Below, in pieces: positions 46,185 to 55,308 of a DNA stretch of 64,000 nt; position 1 is the stretch's first letter, and every line of letters begins with the position of its first letter. Both the position numbers and the translations under genes were made by a program. The notes beneath the pieces were generated by a model that saw only the letters and a list, made by a program, of their open reading frames with translations, searched no databases and was not told the origin of the DNA. Where the stretch lies: assembly GCF_003970865.1 (NCBI RefSeq), contig NZ_RXLZ01000014.1, positions 1 to 64,000 on the forward strand, in the 5' to 3' direction. This DNA comes from Stenotrophomonas maltophilia. GTDB lineage: Bacteria; Pseudomonadota; Gammaproteobacteria; Xanthomonadales; Xanthomonadaceae.

Positions 46185-46198
46185 TGTAATCGCTTTCA
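46185..46198 (-). promoter_or_regulatory. Second LacI-type operator-like site TGTAATCGCTTTCA
   Basis: Fits the general LacI-family pattern TGNAANCGNTTNCA with central CG, 30 bp from copy B. It may bind the same or a different LacI-family protein. Confidence 0.5.
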
Positions 46199-46215
46199 GA
46201 TCCTGCTTGCGGTGG

Positions 46216-46238
46216 CGCCGGCCAGCGGCCGGCACCAC
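46216..46238. repeat. Degenerate SMAG palindrome
   Basis: GCGCCGGCC-AGC-GGCCGGC followed by ACCACC in place of CTACC, so the GTAG end is mutated. Just past the GH97 stop codon. Confidence 0.6.
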
Positions 46239-46246
46239 CCGGGCTT

Positions 46247-48298
46247 TCAAAGAGGTGTGAAGCGAATGGCCTGCCCACCGCCCGGTGCCAGCACCAGCGT
46301 CAGCACGTCGGCGCTGGTCACCTCGCGGGTTTCGCGCGCGAAGGCGAACGGGTTTCTGCGGAAATCAGCGCCCTCGCCATCGCGGTAGATCTCGGCGCGA
46401 TAGCGCACGCCCGGCTCCAGGAAGCCCAGCGACACCGGCAGCACGCGGCCGTGTTCGTCGGTGATGCTGCCGAGGAACCAGTCGCGGCTGTTGCGGTCAC
46501 GGCGCACGATCGTCACGTAGTCGCCCACTTCGCCATCGAGCACGCGGCTCTGCTCCCAGTCCACCGCCACGTCCTCGATGAAGCGGAATGCCTCGCGGTG
46601 CTGCAGGTAATGCTCGGGCAGGTCGGCGGCCATCTGGATCGGGCTGTACAGCACCACGTACAGCGCCAGCTGGCGTGCCAGCGTGCTGGGAATGGCCTGG
46701 CCGTGGCGGCCCTTCAGGCTGAGGATGCCGGGGGTGTAATCCATCGGCCCGGCCAGCATGCGGGTGAACACCAGATTGACCTCATGCTCCGGCGGGTTCG
46801 GTGGCTGGCCCCAGGCGTTGTACTCCATGCCACGTGCGCCTTCGCGCGAGATCCAGTTGGGATAGGTGCGACGCAGGCCGGTGTCCTTGATCGGCTCATG
46901 CGGGTTCACCGACAGATGGCGGCGTGCCGCTTCCTGCACCACCTTCAGATGGTGGCGTGCCATGAACTGCCCGTCATGCCACTCGCGCCACAGCGGGCCG
47001 CCGGCCGGATTGCGGCGGTCGACCTGGCCGTCGTCGCAGACGTAGCCGGTCTTGAACTGGTCCACACCCAGCCGTGCGTACAGGTCCAGCGCGGCGCCCA
47101 ACTGCTCCTCGTAGTGCTCGATGGCGCAGCCGGTTTCATGGTGCCCGATCAGGTGCACACCTTTCTTCAGGCCATACGCCGACAGCGCCTCGATGTCGAA
47201 ATCAGGCGTGGCGCGGGTGAAGTCGAAGTCGTAGCCATTGCCCACCCACATGCCGTCCCAGCCCGGGTTCCAGCCTTCCACCAGCACGCCACGGAAGCCG
47301 TGCGCGGCGGCGAAGTCGATCACCTTTTTCGTCTTGGCGGTGGTGGCCGCATGCTTCGGCCCGGTGGCCCAGCTCTCGTTGTCCAGGTGCATCGACCACC
47401 ACACGCCCAGGTACTTGGCTGGCTTCACCCAGCTCACATCACCCAACGCATTGGGCTCGTTGAGGTTGAGGATCAGGTCCGATTCGACCAGGCCGCCAGC
47501 GCGGTCTGCGATCTGCAGCGTGCGCCAAGGCGTGGCGAAGGGCAGGGCACGACGCACCTTCCAGCCTTCGGCCGAGGGTGACAGCTGCGCGCGCAGGCGT
47601 TGTCCCTCGGTGCGGCGCAGCCACATGCCGGCGTAGTCCACCAGCGCGGCCTCGTGAATGGCCACATGCAGGCCATCGCGGCTGCGCAGGGTCATTGGCG
47701 TATGCACCAGCGGCACCTCGCGCAGTGGCGTGCGCTGGTACAGGTATTCGTAGTGGATCGGCTCGCCGGCGGGAATCCACCAGGCGGTGGATTCAGGCGC
47801 GATGGCGAACTCGGTCAGTTCGTCATCGATGATGGCTTCGCGCAGGTTCGGCTGTTCGGGAAACACATAGCGGAAGCCGAGGCCATCGTCGTAGACGCGG
47901 AACACCACATCCAGCCGTCGCTTGCTGCCGGTGGTTTCGGCCAGCTGCACGGTCAGCTCGTTGAAGTAATTGCGGGTGAGCCGGCGCTCGCCCCACGGCT
48001 GCTCCCAGCGGTCGTCGACGCTGCGCCGCTGCTGGCCAAGCAGGGCGAAATCGCGGTCCAGGCGGCCGTCGCGCAGGGCGAAGCCGAGCTTCGAATCCTC
48101 CACCACGGGCTCGCCGAAACGCTCGACGCGGTAGCGGGCGGTGCCGCCGTCCAGCACAAGGCTGACCTTGAGCACCTTGCCGGGTGATTCGACGCTGGCG
48201 ACCTGTGGCGCGGCCTGCGCCAGCGTGGCCACGCCCAACAGGGCCAGGCCGAACATGTGCGCGAACAGCGCGCGTACAACCGTGTGTGGCATCGGCAT
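46247..48298 (-). CDS. Exported GH97 alpha-glucosidase (SusB-like)
   Basis: 683 residues with a signal peptide ending at LAQAAP. N-terminal beta-sandwich, then a TIM barrel with YLGVWWSMHLD, the HHETG, NPHEPIKDTG and REGARGMEYNAW segments that carry the catalytic glutamates of inverting GH97 enzymes. It should release glucose from maltodextrins in the periplasm. GGAGGGGAA precedes the ATG at 48298, and operator copy C lies 74 bp upstream. Probably cotranscribed with the TonB receptor or separately controlled by copy B. Confidence 0.9.
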   Translation of the reverse strand: MPMPHTVVRALFAHMFGLALLGVATLAQAAPQVASVESPGKVLKVSLVLDGGTARYRVERFGEPVVEDSKLGFALRDGRLDRDFALLGQQRRSVDDRWEQPWGERRLTRNYFNELTVQLAETTGSKRRLDVVFRVYDDGLGFRYVFPEQPNLREAIIDDELTEFAIAPESTAWWIPAGEPIHYEYLYQRTPLREVPLVHTPMTLRSRDGLHVAIHEAALVDYAGMWLRRTEGQRLRAQLSPSAEGWKVRRALPFATPWRTLQIADRAGGLVESDLILNLNEPNALGDVSWVKPAKYLGVWWSMHLDNESWATGPKHAATTAKTKKVIDFAAAHGFRGVLVEGWNPGWDGMWVGNGYDFDFTRATPDFDIEALSAYGLKKGVHLIGHHETGCAIEHYEEQLGAALDLYARLGVDQFKTGYVCDDGQVDRRNPAGGPLWREWHDGQFMARHHLKVVQEAARRHLSVNPHEPIKDTGLRRTYPNWISREGARGMEYNAWGQPPNPPEHEVNLVFTRMLAGPMDYTPGILSLKGRHGQAIPSTLARQLALYVVLYSPIQMAADLPEHYLQHREAFRFIEDVAVDWEQSRVLDGEVGDYVTIVRRDRNSRDWFLGSITDEHGRVLPVSLGFLEPGVRYRAEIYRDGEGADFRRNPFAFARETREVTSADVLTLVLAPGGGQAIRFTPL

Positions 48299-48371
48299 TT
48301 CCCCTCCCAAGGCGCCGTTGGCAGACCCGGACCATAAGCCAGCGCAGCAGGCGCGCTACCGCGTGGCGCCA

Positions 48372-48385
48372 TGAATACGTATGCA
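48372..48385. promoter_or_regulatory. Operator TGAATACGTATGCA, copy C
   Basis: Identical to copy A, in the divergent promoter region between the GH97 gene and the rightward glycosidase-MFS-amylase operon, so it can control both. Confidence 0.7.
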
Positions 48386-48535
48386 GCTGGACGCAGCCGA
48401 CAGCCCCGCGTCTACCATGGGGCCAAGGCACCTTGAGGGAGGGGCCGCGCCCGCCCGCCGGCAACGACGGTGCGGACCTACAACGCGTGCAGAGAGGGAG
48501 GGAGGCCGACGGGCGCAAGCCGGTCCGCCGCTTCG

Positions 48536-50728
48536 ATGCTGAAGATCATTTGCCTGACCGCTGCCCTGGGGGCAGCGCTGGGATCGACCGCGCAGGCGGC
48601 CGACCTGCAATTCGACGGCCGCCATGCGCGCGCCGAAGCCGCTGCCAACGGCAGCTTCGTGCTGCATGCGCCGAAAGGTGAGGTGCGTATCGCGCCGATG
48701 CCGATGCGCAGCCAGACCGGCAGCGTGATGTTCGATGCCCTGTTCGCGCTGGCCCAGCAGGAGATGGACCAGGACCGCGTGGACGCGATCCGCGATCCCG
48801 CCTTCGACGAAGGCCGGCCGGTGCCGTGCGAGTGCTTCCAGACCGGCGCGCGCTGGCCCTATGTGTGGACCCGCGATGTCAGCTTCGCCGCCGATCTGGC
48901 GCTGGCGCGGCTGGACCCGCAACGCACGAGGCAGTCGCTGCAGTTCAAGCTGTCGGCGGCGCGCGACGGGCACACGCCCGGCCTGTTCGTGGCGCAGGAC
49001 ACCGGTTCCGGTGGCAGCTGGCCGATCAGCAGCGATCGCGTGGTGTGGTTCCTGGCTGCACGTCATCTGCTGGAGGATCGCGCGTTTGCCGATCAGGTCT
49101 GGCAGGCGCTGCAGGGCACGCTGGCGCAGGACCGCGCGATGGTGTTCGACGCGCAGATGGGCCTGTACCGTGGCGAGACCTCGTTCCTGGACTGGCGCGA
49201 GCAGACCTATCCGGACTGGACCCGCGAGGACGTGCGCTTCATCGGTGATTCCTACGCACTGTCCACCAACGTGCTGCACTACCAGGCACTGCGTCTGGCC
49301 GAACGCCTGGCCGGCCAGCACGGCGACGCCCGCGCGGCCGACTACAAGGCGTGGGCCGATGCGTTGGCGCAGCAGATCGATGCACGCTTCTGGCGCGAGG
49401 ATATCGGCCAGTACATGAGCTACATCGGCGAAGCCGCGCACCCTGTGCCGTACGCCAAGGTCGATCTGCTTGGCCTGTCGCTGGGCATCCTCGCCGAGGT
49501 GCTGCCGCGCGAGCGCGCGCGGCGTGCATTGGCTGCCTACCCGATGGGGTCGGCCGGCAGCCCGGTGGTGTGGCCGCAGGAGGCGCAGCAGCCGATCTAT
49601 CACAACCGCGCGATCTGGCCGTTCGTCAGCGCCTACTCGCTGCGCGCGGCGCGGCAGCTGGATGATGCACCACGCATCGCCGCCGAGATCCGTTCGTTGA
49701 TGCAGGGCGCTGCACTGGCGGGTTCCAACATGGAGAACTACGAGCTGGTCAGCCAGGCCGTGCATGTCGAGGAGGGCGCGCTGAGCGGCCCGGTGGTCAA
49801 CTCCGAACGCCAGCTGTGGTCGGTGGCCGGGTATCTGTCGATGGTGGTCGAAGGCGTGTTCGGCGTGCAGGACGATGGCCGCGTGCAGCCCAAGCTGCCG
49901 GCCGTGCTGGTGCCAGAACTGTTCGGCACGCACCCCCGCATCACGTTGGAAGCCAACGGCAGGCGCTATGTGCTGGAGCGCCCGCAGAACGTGGGCGATG
50001 GGCTGCTGGTGGCCGGCAGAACCACCACGCGTGGCACAACCACCACGGTGCAGCTGGTCGCTGCCCCGGCAGCAACCGGTTTCGCTGCCACGACTGCGGA
50101 TGCCAACGCACGTGCGCCGGCAACACCGGCGGCACCGCAGGCCCTACGCAAGGGCGCGGGCTGGAACGTTCCTGTGGCAGCCGGGCAGGTGCTGTGGAAG
50201 GACGGCAAGGCTGTCGCCGGCAGCACTGGCCAGGTGCAGATCAGCGACGATGGCCTGCAGCACTGCCTCAGCCTGACCCGACGCGAAGGCGCGTTGGAAT
50301 CGCTGCACAGCCCGATGCGCTGCGTCGGACCGCAGCAGGTGCTAAAGGGCGAGGATCGCTGGCAGTTCACCTCGGCCAGGGCCGGGCAGGTGCGCCTGCG
50401 CCTGCAATATCGAAACCCGAACGGGCCGATCAACACCGGCGTCACCGCTGCGGTCAAGCAGCTGGTGCTGCAGTGCCCGGGTCAGGCATTGCAGCGGCAT
50501 CCGGTTACGCTGCCGCACAGCGTGGCCGTGCAGGACTCGACCTCGGCAACGTTCGCTGTGCCCAAGGGGCAGTGCACGGTCGCGCTTGAAGAGGGCTTCA
50601 ACATGAGCGCGCTGCAGCATTTCGCGCACTACACCGGAGGCAAGGGCGGCCGCGAGGGCGTGCTCAACCAGGCCCAGGTGCAGGCGCTGAAGGTGGCGCC
50701 GGTGGCGATGGAAGAGGGCGCACGATGA
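48536..50728 (+). CDS. Exported six-hairpin glycosidase-like protein
   Basis: 730 residues. Signal peptide ends at AQAAD. The middle part (about 80-480) looks like an (alpha/alpha)6 barrel: WPYVWTRDVSFAADLAL, YPDWTREDVRFIGDS, NRAIWPFVSAYSLRAAR. These resemble glucoamylase-type or debranching enzymes, with WTRD a likely catalytic region. A beta-rich C-terminal domain follows. The exact GH family is uncertain; the locus points to alpha-glucan use. First of three coupled rightward genes (ATGA overlap with the MFS gene). Confidence 0.72.
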   Translation: MLKIICLTAALGAALGSTAQAADLQFDGRHARAEAAANGSFVLHAPKGEVRIAPMPMRSQTGSVMFDALFALAQQEMDQDRVDAIRDPAFDEGRPVPCECFQTGARWPYVWTRDVSFAADLALARLDPQRTRQSLQFKLSAARDGHTPGLFVAQDTGSGGSWPISSDRVVWFLAARHLLEDRAFADQVWQALQGTLAQDRAMVFDAQMGLYRGETSFLDWREQTYPDWTREDVRFIGDSYALSTNVLHYQALRLAERLAGQHGDARAADYKAWADALAQQIDARFWREDIGQYMSYIGEAAHPVPYAKVDLLGLSLGILAEVLPRERARRALAAYPMGSAGSPVVWPQEAQQPIYHNRAIWPFVSAYSLRAARQLDDAPRIAAEIRSLMQGAALAGSNMENYELVSQAVHVEEGALSGPVVNSERQLWSVAGYLSMVVEGVFGVQDDGRVQPKLPAVLVPELFGTHPRITLEANGRRYVLERPQNVGDGLLVAGRTTTRGTTTTVQLVAAPAATGFAATTADANARAPATPAAPQALRKGAGWNVPVAAGQVLWKDGKAVAGSTGQVQISDDGLQHCLSLTRREGALESLHSPMRCVGPQQVLKGEDRWQFTSARAGQVRLRLQYRNPNGPINTGVTAAVKQLVLQCPGQALQRHPVTLPHSVAVQDSTSATFAVPKGQCTVALEEGFNMSALQHFAHYTGGKGGREGVLNQAQVQALKVAPVAMEEGAR

Positions 50729-52212
50729 ATCGTCCCGCCAAGCCGCAACTGTCGTTCTGGCAGATCTGGAACATGTGTTTCGGCTTCCTCGGCATCCAGT
50801 TCGGATTCGCCCTGCAGAACGCCAATGCCAGCCGCATCTTCGAGACGCTGGGCGCGGACATCGAAGCGGTACCAGGTCTGTGGATCGCCGCGCCGCTGAC
50901 CGGACTGCTGGTGCAGCCGGTGATCGGTTACCTGTCCGATCGCACCTGGACCCGCTGGGGTCGCCGTCGTCCGTACTTCATGATCGGTGCGGTGCTGACC
51001 ACGCTGGCCCTGCTGGTGATGCCGAATTCGCCGACGCTGTGGATCGCGGCCGGCACGCTGTGGGTACTGGATGCCTCGATCAACGTATCGATGGAGCCGT
51101 TCCGCGCTTTCGTCGGCGACCAGCTGGCACCGCGCCAGCGTCCGACTGGCTACGCCATGCAGAGCTTCTTCATCGGCGTGGGCGCCATCGTCGCCAGCTT
51201 CCTGCCGTTCATCCTGGCCCACTTCGGCGTCGCCAACACGGCCGCCGCAGGTGAGGTGCCGGACACCGTGCGCTATGCGTTCTACTTCGGCGCGGTGGTG
51301 CTGCTGGCGGCGATCACCTGGACGGTGGTCAGCACCCGCGAGTACTCACCGGCAGAGCTGGCAGGCTTCGATGACGCCGAGCCACCTGCGCATCACGCAG
51401 CGGCGGCGATCAACGGCCCGGCACCGTGGGCACAGGTGGTCGTATGGCTGGGGTTGGGTGTGCTGCTGGCGCTGCTGATCGCCTGGCGACAGGGCGACCG
51501 GATGCTGTACGTGCTGGCCGGCCTGTGCGCCGGCTACGGTCTGTTGCTGGCGCTCGCGCGCACGTTGCCGGCCACGCACATGCTGGCCGCCATCGTCGGC
51601 GACCTGCGCGCGATGCCGCTCACCATGCGTCGCCTGGCCTGGGTGCAGTTCTTCTCGTGGTTCGCGCTGTTTGCGATGTGGATCTACACCACCGCCGCGG
51701 TGGCTGGCGCCCACTTCGGTTCGACTGAACCAGAGTCGGCGGCCTACAACGAGGGCGCCAACTGGGTGGGCGTGCTGTTTGGCGCCTACAACGGTTTCGC
51801 CGCGTTGGCGGCGGTGCTGATTCCAGTGATGGTGCGTGCGATCGGTCTGCGCTGGAGCCACCTGGTCAATCTGTGGCTGGGCGGTGCTGGGCTGATCTCG
51901 CTGATGTTCATCCGCGATCCGCACTGGCTGCTGCTGTCGATGGTCGGCGTCGGCTTCGCCTGGGCGTCCATTCTTTCGCTGCCCTATGCATTGCTGTCCG
52001 ACAGCGTGCCGGCGTCGAAGATGGGTGTGTACATGGGCATCTTCAATTTCTTCATCGTGATCCCGCAGCTGGTCGCGGCCAGCGCGCTCGGCTTCGCCCT
52101 GCGCACGTTGCTGGGCGGCCAGCCGATGCATGTGCTGGTGCTGGGCGGCTGCAGCCTGTTCATTGCCGGCCTGTGCGTGCTGTGGGTTCCGTCCCGTCCG
52201 GAGGTGGTGTGA
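50725..52212 (+). CDS. MFS sugar transporter (SLC45/GPH-like)
   Basis: 495 residues, about 12 membrane helices. The loop 2-3 motif SDRTWTRWGRRRPYFMIGA is the mark of the sucrose/maltose:proton symporter group. It would carry maltose or maltodextrins over the inner membrane to the cytoplasmic alpha-glucosidase. Overlaps both neighbours (four bases with the glycosidase, one with the amylase), so it is translationally coupled. Confidence 0.87.
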   Translation: MNRPAKPQLSFWQIWNMCFGFLGIQFGFALQNANASRIFETLGADIEAVPGLWIAAPLTGLLVQPVIGYLSDRTWTRWGRRRPYFMIGAVLTTLALLVMPNSPTLWIAAGTLWVLDASINVSMEPFRAFVGDQLAPRQRPTGYAMQSFFIGVGAIVASFLPFILAHFGVANTAAAGEVPDTVRYAFYFGAVVLLAAITWTVVSTREYSPAELAGFDDAEPPAHHAAAAINGPAPWAQVVVWLGLGVLLALLIAWRQGDRMLYVLAGLCAGYGLLLALARTLPATHMLAAIVGDLRAMPLTMRRLAWVQFFSWFALFAMWIYTTAAVAGAHFGSTEPESAAYNEGANWVGVLFGAYNGFAALAAVLIPVMVRAIGLRWSHLVNLWLGGAGLISLMFIRDPHWLLLSMVGVGFAWASILSLPYALLSDSVPASKMGVYMGIFNFFIVIPQLVAASALGFALRTLLGGQPMHVLVLGGCSLFIAGLCVLWVPSRPEVV

Positions 52213-53924
52213 TGCGTGGTGCGCTGTGTGTTGCTGTTTCCCTGGTGCTGGCTGGTCAGGCGGTGGCCGCGCCGCGTCCGGACTATGTGGGTACCACCGA
52301 GCCGTTCGCCAGTGATGCGGTGTACTTCGTGGTCACCGACCGCTTCGTCAATGGTGATCCGTCCAACGACCATCGTGACCAGGGTGGCGCGCACCGCACC
52401 TTCGACATCCCGGTGCCATGCCCGGACAAGGTGGACGGCAACATCGGCTACCTCGGCGGCGACTTCCGCGGCGTGCTCGACAATGCGCAGTACATCCGCA
52501 ACCTCGGCTTCGGCGCGGTGTGGATCACGCCGATTGTCGACAACCCGGACGAGGCCTTTACCGGTAGCAAGCCGATCAGCTGCACCAGCACGCTGACCGA
52601 TCGTGGCAAGACCGGCTACCACGGGTACTGGGGCATCAACTTCTACAAACTCGATGAGCACCTCCCCAGCAAGGACCTGGATTTCGCCGGACTGACCAAG
52701 GGCCTGCACGGTGCTGGCTTGAAGGTGGTGCTGGACATCGTCGGCAACCACGGTTCGCCGGCCTGGACCATGCCGACACGGCAGCCGCAGTTCGGGCAGA
52801 TCTTCGACAAGGATGGAAAGCTGATCGCCGACCACCAGAACCTGCCACCGCAGAAACTGGATCCGAAGCACAACCCGCCGCACGCGTTCTACAACAACAT
52901 CGGTCCGGTCGACAGCAAGGATGGCTCGATCTTCGATGGCAACCTGGCTGAGCTGTCCGACTTCAACCAGGATAATCCGGCGGTGATGGACTACCTGGTC
53001 GGTGCCTACCTGCAATGGACCGCGCAGGGCGTGGACGCGTTGCGCATCGACACCATCGGCTGGCTGCCGCACCCGTGGTGGCATGCCTTCGTCAAGCGCA
53101 TCCGCGCCGAGCATCCGGGCATGTTCATGTTTGGCGAAGCCTTCGACTACAACGCGGCGACCATTGCCGAGCACACCTGGCCGGCCAACGCCAATGTCAG
53201 TGTGCTCGACTTCCCGCTGCGCGGTGCACTGGAGCAGACCTTCGGCACCGCCGCCAAGGGCTTCGAGACCCTGGCCGAGCCGCTGCACCTGAGCGGGGGG
53301 CCGTACGCCAACCCGTACGAGCTGATGAGCTTCTACGACAACCACGACATGCCGCGCCTGCAGGCCAGTGACAACGGCTTCATCGATGCGCACAACTGGC
53401 TGTTCACCGCGCGCGGCATTCCGGTGGTCTATTACGGCTCGGAGACCGGCTTCATGCGTGGCCGCGCCGAGCACGCCGGCAACCGTGCCTACTTCGGCCA
53501 GCCGCGTGTGGATGCGGCGCCGAAGAGCCCGATCTTCGCGCCGCTGCAGCGTATCGCCAGGCTACGCGCAGCCACCCCGGCGCTGCAGCGCGGCCTGCAG
53601 GTGAACGAACGCCTGCAGGGCGATGAGGCGGTGTTCTTCCGCGTGCTGCAGCATGGCGAGGTGGCGCAGACCGCGCTGGTGCTGCTGAACAAGGGCGACC
53701 AGGCCAGGACGTTCACTGTTGCGCGCTATGTCCAGGCGGGCAGCTGGCGCGATGCGCTGGATGGTGGTTCGTTGCAGGTGAACGGTCCGCTGAAGGCCGA
53801 CGTGCCCGCGCACGGCGTGAAGGTCTACGTGCTGGAGGCCGCCGTGCAGCAGCCGGCGCTGCAGGCCGAGCTGGACAAGGCGATGGCCGACCAGAAGGCG
53901 CGGGACCAGCGCCTGGGGCGGTAG
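52212..53924 (+). CDS. Exported GH13 alpha-amylase
   Basis: 570 residues with a signal peptide ending at AVAAP. GH13 barrel: FVVTDRFVNGDPSND (Ca-binding start), nucleophile in DALRIDTIG (about Asp279), acid/base in MFGEAFDY (about Glu310) and the third Asp in FYDNHDMPRL (about 378). It should cut starch or maltodextrins in the periplasm or outside. Its TAG stop is formed by the GTAG end of a SMAG palindrome. Confidence 0.9.
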   Translation: MRGALCVAVSLVLAGQAVAAPRPDYVGTTEPFASDAVYFVVTDRFVNGDPSNDHRDQGGAHRTFDIPVPCPDKVDGNIGYLGGDFRGVLDNAQYIRNLGFGAVWITPIVDNPDEAFTGSKPISCTSTLTDRGKTGYHGYWGINFYKLDEHLPSKDLDFAGLTKGLHGAGLKVVLDIVGNHGSPAWTMPTRQPQFGQIFDKDGKLIADHQNLPPQKLDPKHNPPHAFYNNIGPVDSKDGSIFDGNLAELSDFNQDNPAVMDYLVGAYLQWTAQGVDALRIDTIGWLPHPWWHAFVKRIRAEHPGMFMFGEAFDYNAATIAEHTWPANANVSVLDFPLRGALEQTFGTAAKGFETLAEPLHLSGGPYANPYELMSFYDNHDMPRLQASDNGFIDAHNWLFTARGIPVVYYGSETGFMRGRAEHAGNRAYFGQPRVDAAPKSPIFAPLQRIARLRAATPALQRGLQVNERLQGDEAVFFRVLQHGEVAQTALVLLNKGDQARTFTVARYVQAGSWRDALDGGSLQVNGPLKADVPAHGVKVYVLEAAVQQPALQAELDKAMADQKARDQRLGR

Positions 53925-53991
53925 TGCCGGCCGCTGGCCGGCAGCCCCGGATTCCGGGTACCTGCAGATGCCGGCCAGCGGCCGGCACTAC
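53921..53991. repeat. Pair of inverted SMAG palindromes (GCCGGCC family)
   Basis: Copies at 53921-53943 and 53969-53991. The leading GTAG of the first one gives the alpha-amylase gene its stop codon. Confidence 0.85.
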
Positions 53992-54045
53992 CGGGTTTGG
54001 CCGCATCCGGCACAATAGGCACCCCTCACGCCCCGCCGTACCGCC

Positions 54046-54432
54046 ATGACCGACCTCGCCCCGCAGACCCCGATCGAAACCCTGCTGAAGGCGGCGATGG
54101 ACGGGGCGGTGCCGATCCGCGCCTTCATGGAGGCCTTCGTCGCCTCCGAGGTGGTGCTGCTGACCGGCAGCCTGGTGACCCCCGACGGCAGCGGCTTCGA
54201 CCCACTGCTGTTCGACAAGCAGGGCACTCTGCACGTGGCCGTGTTCACCGATCCGTCGCGGGTGGGCATCTACAGCCAGCAGGCACCGCACCAGATCCGC
54301 TGGCTGATGCTGGACGTGCTGCGCCGCGTGCCGGGTGGCTATGGCGTCGTGATCAACCCGGGCACTCCGCTGGGCTTCGAGATCTCGCCCAGCGGCGTGG
54401 GCGAGATCCTGAAGGACTTCGCGCAGGGCTGA
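54046..54432 (+). CDS. SseB-family protein
   Basis: 128 residues matching the N-terminal SseB domain (LLTGSLVTPDG, then NPGTPLGFEISPSGV late). E. coli SseB affects serine metabolism in an unclear way; here it is a short single-domain form. No signal peptide. Stands alone between repeats. Confidence 0.78.
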   Translation: MTDLAPQTPIETLLKAAMDGAVPIRAFMEAFVASEVVLLTGSLVTPDGSGFDPLLFDKQGTLHVAVFTDPSRVGIYSQQAPHQIRWLMLDVLRRVPGGYGVVINPGTPLGFEISPSGVGEILKDFAQG

Positions 54433-54445
54433 GTCCCTGGCTTCT

Positions 54446-54511
54446 GTAGAGTCGAGCCATGCTCGACTGCCTTTCCCACAGCCAGATCAGTCGAGCATGG
54501 CTCGACTCTAC
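54446..54511. repeat. Pair of inverted SMAG palindromes (GTCGAG family)
   Basis: Left copy from 54446 (GTAGAGTCGAGCCATG) and right copy ending CTAC at 54511, between the SseB and GNAT genes. Confidence 0.85.
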
Positions 54512-54538
54512 AGAACGCTTTCCCATCGAGGCATTGCC

Positions 54539-55003
54539 ATGGAATTCAGGGTATTACCCGCCGACGCACCAGAACGGCAGCAATTGGCCCAGTGGTACCA
54601 CGCGGAATGGGGTCAGGACGCCGGCCTGACACTGGAACAGGAACTGCAGCGGCTCAATCCGCCGCAGGAAGCCGAAGGCTTCCCGCACCTGATCGCCGCA
54701 TTCGATGACGGTCAGGTGGTTGGCGCAGTCCAGCTCAAGCGCCGGGAAATGCAGGCGTTCCCGCAGTACGAACATTGGCTGGGCAGCGTGTTCGTGGCCG
54801 ACAGCCATCGCGGGCGTGGGCTGGCTGGTGCGCTGGTGGAGCAGGCAGCGGCGCAGGCGGTGAGGATGGGGGTTTCCGACCTGTACCTGCAGACCGAAGC
54901 GCTGGATGGAGGCCTTTACGCCCGGCTGGGCTGGAAGCCGCTGCAGGAAGCCGACAACCGAAGCTATCGCGTGCTGGTGATGGTGCGCAGGTTGGCCGCA
55001 TGA
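54539..55003 (+). CDS. GNAT-family N-acetyltransferase
   Basis: 154 residues. Acetyl-CoA loop SHRGRGLAGALVEQA and a late YARLGWKPL strand are typical GNAT features. GAGG seven bases before the ATG at 54539. Overlaps the next small membrane gene by four bases (ATGA). Substrate unknown. Confidence 0.85.
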   Translation: MEFRVLPADAPERQQLAQWYHAEWGQDAGLTLEQELQRLNPPQEAEGFPHLIAAFDDGQVVGAVQLKRREMQAFPQYEHWLGSVFVADSHRGRGLAGALVEQAAAQAVRMGVSDLYLQTEALDGGLYARLGWKPLQEADNRSYRVLVMVRRLAA

Positions 55004-55308
55004 ACGCATCCACATCGCGCCATTCCCGCTCCGCCCTGATCTTCCTGATTGCGGCGATCGTTGCCGCGCTGGTGTCCATGCCCCTGCTGCGCGCGGTGGG
55101 CATGGTGCTGTGGCCGGTGTTCGTCATTGCCTGGCTGATCAACCTGGGCGCGGCCTGGCATCTGGCCCAGTGGGCGCGCCAGCAGGGCCGTTCAGCGTGG
55201 GCATTCGGGTTGCCGGCGGCGCTCGGCACCGTCGCCTCGATCGTGGTCTTCGTGCTGCTGGCGTTGCTGGGGCCGAAGGCCAGGCCTCAGCCGGAAATCA
55301 CCGGCTGA
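55000..55308 (+). CDS. Small membrane protein, hypothetical
   Basis: 102 residues with about three membrane helices (11-30, 33-52, 72-92). Not recognised. Its ATG overlaps the GNAT stop, so the two are probably made together. The end overlaps the opposed gene by 11 bp. Confidence 0.7.
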   Translation: MNASTSRHSRSALIFLIAAIVAALVSMPLLRAVGMVLWPVFVIAWLINLGAAWHLAQWARQQGRSAWAFGLPAALGTVASIVVFVLLALLGPKARPQPEITG

